Assembly (NCBI GenBank): GCA_002067265.1
Contig: MVQW01000316.1
Span: 1-5,254 of the forward strand
Reading direction: 5' to 3'
DNA length: 5,254 nucleotides
DNA from: Methanomethylovorans sp. PtaU1.Bin073
Lineage (GTDB): Archaea; Halobacteriota; Methanosarcinia; Methanosarcinales; Methanosarcinaceae
Shown here: positions 1 to 3,914 of the stretch, one piece after another
Layout of the letters: each line of letters begins with the position of its first letter
How positions within the stretch are numbered: the first letter of the stretch is position 1
Program-made: the position numbers and the translations under genes
Notes under the pieces: generated by a model
Database searches by the model: none
Told to the model about the DNA's origin: nothing
What the model saw: the letters and a program-made list of their open reading frames with translations, nothing else

Positions 1-21
1 TTTGGCAATCCTTACATAAAA

Positions 22-447
22 TTATCCAACTATTCCCAGATCGAGTAAGAGGGAAATGATTATCGAAATAACGGAGAATGCAAAAATAATTAGATAATTT
101 ATCCTTTCCTTGGAAACCGATAGGCTCCAGATAATGTAATGCAGTCCTTCAAGGTCCTTTTCAGTTAACTTCTTGCCACTTTCAAGCTTTTGCAAAAGCT
201 TCAGGTCTTCCAGCACTGCTAACCTTCTCTTGGAAACTCGATATCTGTGTGCAAAAAAGACCATGTATCCCAATACTCCCAGATAGAACATAGCCTTTCC
301 TAATAATGGGTTGTAATGATCTGCTATGAGTATGAGTCTAAAAGCTAGAGCTGACATGATCCCTAGCCAGAAATAGATCTTTATTGTGGAGGAACTGAAA
401 CCTTGGGGAACATGTATATTACCTTGTGCTGTTGCACTATTCTTCAT
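22..447 (-). CDS. Three-helix membrane protein, unknown function
   Basis: This 141-aa protein has no function I can name. After a polar N-terminus (residues 1-20, with a GNIHVPQGF stretch) come three hydrophobic segments at about 24-42, 52-66 and 118-139. Between the second and third lies a charged, probably cytoplasmic helical stretch (67-115) beginning HRYRVSKRR and rich in Lys, Glu and Leu; the positive cluster after segment 2 suggests that loop faces the cytoplasm. The N-terminus shows no signal-peptidase site. The ATG (447-445) has no convincing Shine-Dalgarno sequence. An AT-rich TATA-like box about 20-25 bases upstream (461-472) suggests a leaderless or very short-leader mRNA. The gene points away from the TRAM gene and shares no operon with anything visible; its own downstream side lies outside the window. 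The reading frame is intact and coding-like, so I am confident it is a gene, but not of its role. Confidence 0.8.
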   Translation of the reverse strand: MKNSATAQGNIHVPQGFSSSTIKIYFWLGIMSALAFRLILIADHYNPLLGKAMFYLGVLGYMVFFAHRYRVSKRRLAVLEDLKLLQKLESGKKLTEKDLEGLHYIIWSLSVSKERINYLIIFAFSVISIIISLLLDLGIVG

Positions 448-790
448 TTTAATTTCCAGTTTTATTTTAAATCAGAAGTCAACTACCTAGTTACTACCAT
501 TTAAAATTAATGCAAATTGTATTGCGATATGCTGTACAAAAATACAAAAAAGAATAGCTCAACCAAAAGAACATGAATGCAGGCTCCTTAAGTAAAAATA
601 TATTCATGTAAAATCAATTCAGACCGAACTGGATATCAGTTCCTCGAAAAGATACGCTTTTTACATAACCTTATTTCTTTTTGATATTCAATGTATAACT
701 ATACAGATCTATTTCTAATGTATGTACTAATATTGGCATACTGGAAAACTACTGAAATGATAGAAATGCATGGTTTTACTGCTTATCCAG
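448..790. other. Gene-free AT-rich spacer with one small inverted repeat
   Basis: This spacer separates the divergently transcribed membrane-protein and TRAM genes. No reading frame with a usable start and ribosome binding site is visible; the longest ATG run I checked (from 571) encodes 12 codons with no Shine-Dalgarno. The only notable structure is a perfect 6-bp inverted repeat, GAACTG (626-631) and CAGTTC (637-642), around GATAT. It is not followed by a clean T-run, so I do not call it a terminator. The minus-strand TATA-like box lies at the left end and the TRAM promoter begins at the right end. An unannotated small RNA is possible, but nothing in the sequence demands one. Confidence 0.5.
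461..472 (-). promoter_or_regulatory. TATA-like box of the membrane-protein gene
   Basis: Read on the minus strand this is ATTTAAAATAAA, centred about 20 bases before the ATG at 447. Archaeal TATA boxes sit about 25 bases before the start site, so transcription would begin at or within a few bases of the start codon. The lack of a Shine-Dalgarno sequence fits this. The match to the TATA consensus is only moderate. Confidence 0.4.
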
Positions 791-791
791 C

Positions 792-805
792 AAAAATTTA
801 TATAT
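792..805 (+). promoter_or_regulatory. BRE/TATA promoter of the TRAM gene
   Basis: AAAAATTTATATAT is a near-ideal archaeal promoter: an A-rich BRE (792-796) followed by the TATA box TTTATATA (797-804). Transcription should begin about 25 bases downstream, near 825-828. That leaves a leader of roughly 120 nt before the preferred TTG start at 949, long for an archaeal mRNA. Confidence 0.7.
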
Positions 806-934
806 CTATATTGCATGGATATCCTTGCTTTGAGTGTGTAACTGTTTTGAGAACATAAGGCTTTTAATGGTATTACTTTGTAACTGCTATTTTCCGTATG
901 CTTCCAGCAAGTGCACCTTCTAGCGTATTTGTAA

Positions 935-943
935 AGGAAGTGA
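935..943 (+). promoter_or_regulatory. Shine-Dalgarno deciding the TRAM start
   Basis: AGGAAGTGA differs by one base from the ideal AGGAGGTGA. It sits 5 nt before the TTG at 949, the same spacing as the perfect site of the 3596 gene. The upstream in-frame ATG at 898 has only pyrimidine-rich sequence before it and no ribosome binding site, so this element argues for initiation at 949. Confidence 0.6.
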
Positions 944-948
944 AATTG

Positions 949-1155
949 TTGTTCAACAAAAATGAATCAACTGCTCCAGTTGATGCTGGAAAGGAATACG
1001 AAGTAACCATTGAAGACATTGCAAAAGAAGGCGACGGGATTGCCAGAGTAAGCGGTTTCGTGATCTTCGTTCCAGGTACATCTGTGGGCGATGAAGTGAC
1101 TATAAAGGTCACAAAGGTCATGCGCAAGTTCGCATTTGCTGAAGTTGTAGAGTAA
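949..1155 (+). CDS. Small single-domain TRAM RNA-binding protein
   Basis: From TTG 949 this encodes a 68-aa protein made of little more than one TRAM domain (about residues 11-67), a five-stranded OB-like RNA-binding fold. Visible hallmarks are the [13 protein letters not shown] block (22-34), the hydrophobic strand GFVIFVPGT (36-44), VGDEV (46-50) and the basic [12 protein letters not shown] end (56-67). Stand-alone TRAM proteins are typical of euryarchaea, especially methanogens; in cold-adapted relatives they act as RNA chaperones that melt structured RNA. An in-frame ATG at 898 would give 85 aa, but the added 17 residues do not resemble the family and have no ribosome binding site, whereas TTG 949 follows a good one and gives the usual [14 protein letters not shown] N-terminus. 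The gene is monocistronic, with its own strong promoter, a long leader and a hairpin terminator, and it converges on the aIF1A gene. Function is confident; the exact start is likely but not certain. Confidence 0.9.
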   Translation: MFNKNESTAPVDAGKEYEVTIEDIAKEGDGIARVSGFVIFVPGTSVGDEVTIKVTKVMRKFAFAEVVE

Positions 1156-1174
1156 TATTAATTAAATCAGATTC

Positions 1175-1220
1175 TAAGGAAGATCAGTTATTATGATTTT
1201 CCTTATCTCTTTTTCTTTTA
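1175..1220 (+). terminator. Hairpin/U-tract terminator of the TRAM gene
   Basis: Twenty bases after the TRAM stop, a stem of 12 pairs forms between 1175-1186 (TAAGGAAGATCA) and 1194-1205 (TGATTTTCCTTA), with one G-U pair and a 7-base loop. A pyrimidine-rich, mostly T stretch (1206-1219) follows. This is unusually complete for an archaeal terminator. The A/T-rich sequence between 1221 and 1260 gives T-runs on the minus strand (about 1235-1242) that could end the converging aIF1A transcript. Confidence 0.75.
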
Positions 1221-1260
1221 TCAATAAATGTTAAAAAAGAATTTAAAAGGTTGCTTCGGA

Positions 1261-1599
1261 TTATTTCAGGAAGCCTTTACGTGAAAGCCAGTCCACCTGC
1301 GGTCTTGTGTATTTCCAGATCACATCGGCTTTTGAATCCTGTATTTCCCATGGAGTAGCAATGACCAGGTCACCTTCTTTTACCCACATACTTTTTTTCT
1401 TTGATCCTGGGATTCTTCCCATGCGTACAATTCCATCCATACATTGAAGTCTTACCCGATTAGCTCCAAGCAGGCTAGCTACTGTGGCAAATACTTCATT
1501 ATCCCTTTGGCGAGGAGTACGCACTTTTGTGATCTGGTCCGGACTGGCACTACCGCTTTGTGAGTTTTTCTTTCTATTATTGCTTCTATAATTGGCCAA
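1261..1599 (-). CDS. eif1A: Translation initiation factor aIF1A
   Basis: This 112-aa protein is archaeal translation initiation factor 1A, the counterpart of eukaryotic eIF1A and bacterial IF1. It binds the ribosomal A site on the small subunit and helps initiator tRNA and start-codon selection. Family features are the [14 protein letters not shown] entry (27-40), [14 protein letters not shown] (43-56), [19 protein letters not shown] (59-77) and the C-terminal [13 protein letters not shown] (93-105), together forming the S1-like OB fold plus helices. The first 20 residues are a basic, Asn/Ser-rich flexible tail, as usual in the family. The start is TTG (1599-1597), preceded on the minus strand by AGGTGGA (1612-1606), a reasonable ribosome binding site 6 nt away; the first ATG-encoded residue is too far in (Met54). 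It is transcribed alone, convergent with TRAM and divergent from the larA-like gene. Some methanogens carry two aIF1A copies, so this need not be the only one. Confidence 0.95.
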   Translation of the reverse strand: MANYRSNNRKKNSQSGSASPDQITKVRTPRQRDNEVFATVASLLGANRVRLQCMDGIVRMGRIPGSKKKSMWVKEGDLVIATPWEIQDSKADVIWKYTRPQVDWLSRKGFLK

Positions 1600-1936
1600 A
1601 TTAATTCCACCTTTTTTGTATTAATAATCAAATATCACTATAGTTAAACCTAAAGTAAGAAGGGTTACAGGCCTGTCAAAAATACTTCAAAAACATTGCC
1701 TATAATAACTTCTGAGCTTGATCGACTTCAGAACAAAACCATACATTACATCTAGAAAAAGAAAATCTTCAATGATAATTATACAACTTCACTCTGCTAT
1801 TATATCTAGCGGACTAAACTATATAACTTGAACGCATAACCAGACTGGCAATAGTTAAATAAGTCCTCTTGCTTATGACAGGAAAAGTTATTCTATCGTT
1901 GATCAAGATCATTATTTTAAGACAATATATCCATCA
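1600..1936. other. Gene-free divergent region between aIF1A and larA-like genes
   Basis: About 340 bases hold the promoters for both flanking genes but no convincing gene. A perfect 10-bp palindrome, ACAGGCCTGT, lies at 1667-1676, some 70 bases upstream of the aIF1A start. A weak inverted repeat, TTCTGA (1710-1715) and TCAGAA (1728-1733), lies further in. For the plus strand, candidate TATA boxes are CTATATAAC (1820-1828) and TTAAATAAG (1855-1863); the latter would start transcription near 1885 and give a leader of about 65 nt. For the minus strand only weak TATA-like runs near 1641-1651 are seen. An ATG at 1875 opens 37 codons that overlap the larA-like start in another frame, without a ribosome binding site; I do not call it. 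Confidence 0.45.
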
Positions 1937-1937
1937 A

Positions 1938-1946
1938 AGGAGAGAT
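1938..1946 (+). promoter_or_regulatory. Shine-Dalgarno pointing to an ATT start
   Basis: AGGAGAGAT matches the ideal AGGAGGTGAT-type site well and lies 4 nt before ATT 1951. No ATG, GTG or TTG in the larA-like frame lies near it; the next in-frame ATG is more than 140 bases downstream. The site therefore implies initiation at a non-standard codon. Confidence 0.6.
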
Positions 1947-1950
1947 CCTC

Positions 1951-3201
1951 ATTATAGTAAAGATACCTTATGGCCAGGAATATGTTGATCTGGATGTCAC
2001 TGTTCCTCATGAGATCATTGCTCCGGCAAAGGTCAAGGCTGGCAATGAGTCCGAAATTATAAAACAGGCTCTTGAAGAACCAATAGGAATGGAATCATTT
2101 GCCAGTTATGCAAAAAAAAGCGACAAGTTACTGGTTCTTGTGAACGATGCTACCAGGCCCACTCCGACATCCAAGGTGCTCAAAGAACTCCACCCTGTTC
2201 TGAAGGATCATCCTAACGTAAAATTCCTGATAGCTACAGGTGCGCATAGAGGACCTACCGAAGATGAACTGAGGTATATATTTGGCGATTTCCTCGAGGA
2301 TTTCAGGAACAATATATACGTGCACGATGCACGCAAAGATGAGGATATGGTATATCTCGGGGAATCTAGCAATGGAACCGAGATGTATCTGAATAGGCTT
2401 GTTACTGAGACTAAGAACATCCTGGTAATAGGAAGCGTTGAACCGCACTATTTTGCAGGTTATACGGGAGGCAGGAAATCCTTCCTTCCGGGCGTAGCTG
2501 CATACAGAACCATTGAAATGAACCACATGCATGCTCTTTCTGATAAAGCAGCACCTTTGGCCCTCGAAGGAAATCCAGTGGCTGAAGATATGGAAGATGC
2601 CATGAAGGTGCTGAAAGACCTGCGTGTATTTTCCATACAGGCTGTCCTTACAGCTGAGCATGGATTATATGCAATGATTGCCGGAGATCTCAAACTATCT
2701 TTTGATCTAGCAGTCAAAAGAGCCAATGAGGTTTTCTGTACACCTTGCAATAGAAGAGGAAATATTGTCCTTGCTGTAGCACCATATCCCATGGACATTG
2801 ATCTGTACCAGTCCCAGAAAGCCTTAGAAAATGGGAAGCTTGCACTGGAGAACGGTGGTATAATAATACTTGTATCCAAATGCAGGGATGGAATCGGAGA
2901 CGATACTTTCCTCAAGCTGCTTTGCTGCGCCCAGACATCAGAAGATGTGATGCAGAAAATAGCTGAAGGCTATAAGCTTGGTTACCATAAAGCTGCCAAG
3001 ATGGTGCAGATAGGAATGCATGCACAGATGTGGGCTGTTTCGGACCTTGACACTGATACTTTAAAAATGGCAAGACTTAAGCCTCACACGGACCTACAAG
3101 AAACCTTCGATAAGGCAATAGCTGCCACCCGCGCCGCAGGCAAAGAGCCTTATGCTGTTATCCTTCCACAAGGAAGTCTGACAGTGCCTCTCTTAAAATG
3201 A
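1951..3201 (+). CDS. larA: LarA-family nickel-pincer racemase (lactate racemase-like), non-standard start
   Basis: This is a LarA/DUF2088 protein of 416 aa from ATT 1951. LarA uses a covalently bound nickel-pincer nucleotide to racemise lactate or other 2-hydroxy acids in the cytoplasm by hydride transfer. Core residues are present: DATRPTP (Asp66, Arg69), GAHRGPT (His99), PHYFAGYTGGRKSF (His166, Lys176), NHMHAL (His192) and SQKALENG (Lys290). These match, at near-constant offset, the Lactobacillus plantarum residues I recall (Arg75, His108, His174, Lys184, His200, Lys298). The first ATG (2089) would remove 46 residues, including the family N-terminus (VKIPYGQEY, later LEEPIG). The frame is open back to 1921 with no ATG/GTG/TTG, and ATT 1951 follows a good Shine-Dalgarno. 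The enzyme is therefore either started at ATT or has a damaged start. The substrate is unknown, since the family includes malate and other racemases. Cofactor genes larB, larC and larE are not in the window. Confidence 0.88.
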   Translation: MIVKIPYGQEYVDLDVTVPHEIIAPAKVKAGNESEIIKQALEEPIGMESFASYAKKSDKLLVLVNDATRPTPTSKVLKELHPVLKDHPNVKFLIATGAHRGPTEDELRYIFGDFLEDFRNNIYVHDARKDEDMVYLGESSNGTEMYLNRLVTETKNILVIGSVEPHYFAGYTGGRKSFLPGVAAYRTIEMNHMHALSDKAAPLALEGNPVAEDMEDAMKVLKDLRVFSIQAVLTAEHGLYAMIAGDLKLSFDLAVKRANEVFCTPCNRRGNIVLAVAPYPMDIDLYQSQKALENGKLALENGGIIILVSKCRDGIGDDTFLKLLCCAQTSEDVMQKIAEGYKLGYHKAAKMVQIGMHAQMWAVSDLDTDTLKMARLKPHTDLQETFDKAIAATRAAGKEPYAVILPQGSLTVPLLK

Positions 3202-3203
3202 CG

Positions 3204-3245
3204 GAACTTGCATGATCTCTCACTTATTGAGAAACATGCCAGTTC
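3204..3245 (+). terminator. Long hairpin directly after the larA-like stop
   Basis: Starting 2 nt after TGA, three paired blocks stack into one hairpin: GAACT (3204-3208) with AGTTC (3241-3245), GCATG (3210-3214) with CATGC (3235-3239), and TCTCA (3218-3222) with TGAGA (3228-3232). They close a CTTAT loop, with a T/C mismatch and a small internal loop between blocks; 15 pairs in all. A T-rich stretch (3246-3257) follows, so it is best read as a terminator or 3'-end stabiliser. A second smaller perfect stem, TGTTTCA (3269-3275) with TGAAACA (3283-3289), lies just downstream. Confidence 0.6.
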
Positions 3246-3480
3246 TTATTGATTTTTACTATTGATTATGTTTCATGTTACTTGAAACAAAGTCCGCATT
3301 ATTTTTAAAAGAGGATATTTGGAATCCATATTTTTTAGTACATTTTAAAGTCAATGGAGACCTAGATGTCCAAAATGAACAAAATTCGCTAGTTTTATAT
3401 ATATTGAAAGTACACAAGATTATAGATTGAATAACTAGGATCAAATCAAAGTTATATCGATCTATAAAGTCTGCTAATGG
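3246..3480. other. Gene-free spacer after the larA-like gene
   Basis: This AT-rich stretch shows no credible gene. An 8-codon frame opens at ATG 3366 behind GGAGA but is too short to support. The region holds the 7-bp inverted repeat at 3269-3289 and the strong TATA box at 3393-3404 described separately. Nothing else structured is evident. Confidence 0.5.
3393..3404 (+). promoter_or_regulatory. Distal TATA box upstream of the microprotein gene
   Basis: TTTTATATATAT is a strong archaeal TATA match. Transcription would begin near 3424, giving a leader of about 170 nt for the gene at 3596, or marking an unrecognised small RNA. The upstream BRE position is not clearly purine-rich, and the palindromic TATA at 3496-3511 is an alternative promoter, so usage is uncertain. 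Confidence 0.45.
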
Positions 3481-3495
3481 CTTTAAATGCTGAAT

Positions 3496-3511
3496 GCAGT
3501 ATATATACTGC
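3496..3511. promoter_or_regulatory. Perfect 16-bp palindrome containing a TATA box
   Basis: GCAGTATATATACTGC is its own reverse complement over all 16 bases. Its centre, TATATATA, can serve as a TATA box with transcription starting near 3529, about 67 nt before the microprotein start. The GCAGT/ACTGC arms would then form an operator overlapping the TBP site, as expected for a dimeric repressor. A second TATA-like run, TTTAAATG at 3482-3489, could instead place the palindrome at the transcription start. The palindrome is certain; its role is inferred. Confidence 0.55.
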
Positions 3512-3536
3512 TAAGAGCCTTGTACAGCCTGTTGAA

Positions 3537-3590
3537 TTGCCTCAAAATATCATGTGATAGGCAAAATGGTATTTCTCCGATTGGAGGTGA
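3537..3590 (+). promoter_or_regulatory. Structured leader masking the microprotein SD
   Basis: Two hairpins can form before the microprotein start. The first pairs TTGCCT (3537-3542) with AGGCAA (3559-3564), with a possible inner ATC/GAT stem. The second pairs CTCC (3575-3578) with GGAG (3583-3586) across a GATT tetraloop, extended by a T-G pair (3574/3587); this covers most of the GGAGGTGA Shine-Dalgarno (3583-3590). Such masking could make translation depend on temperature or on RNA-melting factors. The stem is short, so its strength in the cell is uncertain. Confidence 0.4.
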
Positions 3591-3595
3591 GATGA

Positions 3596-3691
3596 ATGGC
3601 AAAGAAAGAAGAGCAGAAGAAGGGAGCAAAAGCACCTGAACCAGCAAAAGGAGCTGCAAAAGCACCTGCTAAAGGCCAGAAAAAGAAATAA
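3596..3691 (+). CDS. 31-aa Lys/Ala/Pro-rich basic microprotein
   Basis: ATG 3596 opens 31 codons ending in TAA. A perfect GGAGGTGA (3583-3590) precedes it by 5 nt, the strongest ribosome binding site in the window, and a hairpin/T-run terminator follows 25 nt after the stop. The protein starts MAKKEEQKKG and ends KGQKKK. It has 11 Lys and 8 Ala, no aromatic residue, no Cys and no predicted fold; it resembles the disordered tails of histone H1 or ribosomal proteins. Its middle contains a partial repeat: the 13 bases GCAAAAGCACCTG occur at 3626 and again at 3656, a 30-base (10-residue) period, giving two AKAP-containing units. I do not recognise a family. Nucleic-acid or ribosome binding is an inference from charge and from the neighbouring RNA helicase. 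An alternative ATG at 3592 is only 1 nt from the SD and gives 15 codons, so I reject it. Confidence 0.72.
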   Translation: MAKKEEQKKGAKAPEPAKGAAKAPAKGQKKK

Positions 3692-3716
3692 CCAAATTCA
3701 ATGATCTGGTTTTAAA

Positions 3717-3747
3717 GAGGGGTAAAACCTCCTCATTTTGTTTTTTG
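3717..3747 (+). terminator. Intrinsic terminator of the microprotein gene
   Basis: GAGG (3717-3720) pairs with CCTC (3731-3734) and GG (3721-3722) with CC (3728-3729), with one bulged T and a TAAAA loop. The T-rich run ATTTTGTTTTTTG (3735-3747) follows at once. The stem is GC-rich against an AT-rich background. It separates the microprotein from the helicase gene and suggests each has its own transcript, with read-through possible. Confidence 0.75.
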
Positions 3748-3761
3748 TTCATGCAGTTTCT

Positions 3762-3824
3762 CAAGACTACTTTATATACATGAGTTCAGTTATTCTACAT
3801 ATCTGAAGCAATGAAGTAGTCTTG
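3762..3824. repeat. Large inverted repeat overlapping a deaD promoter
   Basis: CAAGACTACTT (3762-3772) and AAGTAGTCTTG (3814-3824) are exact reverse complements. The match continues inward as one T/G position and an AT pair of bases, giving 14 pairs (3762-3775 with 3811-3824). Inside, TTCAG (3785-3789) pairs with CTGAA (3803-3807), followed by a T/T mismatch and TAT/ATA, closing a TCTAC loop. The left arm overlaps the TATA box TTTATATA, and the right arm would lie in the helicase leader. It could be a dimeric-regulator site, a hairpin in read-through RNA, or the remnant of a small element; no coding or target-site duplication is seen. Confidence 0.7.
3771..3778 (+). promoter_or_regulatory. 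TATA box giving a long deaD leader
   Basis: TTTATATA is a perfect archaeal TATA box. Transcription would start near 3800, about 115 nt before the helicase ATG at 3915. I recall a 5' UTR of very similar length (113 nt) for cold-induced deaD of Methanococcoides burtonii, which supports this choice over the nearer box at 3852. Confidence 0.5.
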
Positions 3825-3851
3825 CTTATCTCTATATTATACTGTATTATA

Positions 3852-3860
3852 TTTTATATA
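3852..3860 (+). promoter_or_regulatory. Proximal TATA box of the helicase gene
   Basis: TTTTATATA inside an AT-only tract could start transcription near 3882, leaving a leader of about 33 nt. The surrounding run of A/T makes chance matches likely, so this is an alternative or second promoter. Confidence 0.4.
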
Positions 3861-3914
3861 ACTATATAGCAGTGCATTTGCATTCGAAAAATGTTACAGG
3901 ACAAAAGTGAACAT

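Noticed and set aside
626..642. GAACTG/CAGTTC inverted repeat as a terminator or small RNA end
   Set aside because: Short, no immediate T-run on either strand, and no transcript source identified.
1667..1676. ACAGGCCTGT palindrome as an operator for aIF1A
   Set aside because: Only 10 bp, no second copy seen and no clear promoter next to it; listed in the intergenic description only.
1875..1988. 37-codon ATG frame overlapping the larA-like start, considered as a leader peptide or frameshifted N-terminus
   Set aside because: No ribosome binding site, and its sequence does not resemble the LarA N-terminus, which is already encoded in the main frame.
2128..2915. Long antisense frames opposite the larA-like gene
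   Set aside because: Shadows of a well-conserved enzyme frame; no start signals or domain features.
3366..3392. 8-codon frame behind GGAGA (MSKMNKIR)
   Set aside because: Too short to support; no terminator or conservation can be judged.
3477..3557. 26-codon ATG frame (MALNAECSIY...) spanning the palindrome upstream of the microprotein
   Set aside because: No Shine-Dalgarno; overlaps the palindromic promoter and leader hairpin; composition looks random.
3841..3873. ACTG...CAGT half-sites flanking the proximal deaD TATA, resembling the 3496-3511 palindrome arms
   Set aside because: Opposite orientation to the palindrome arms and only 4-5 bases each, so expected by chance in this composition.
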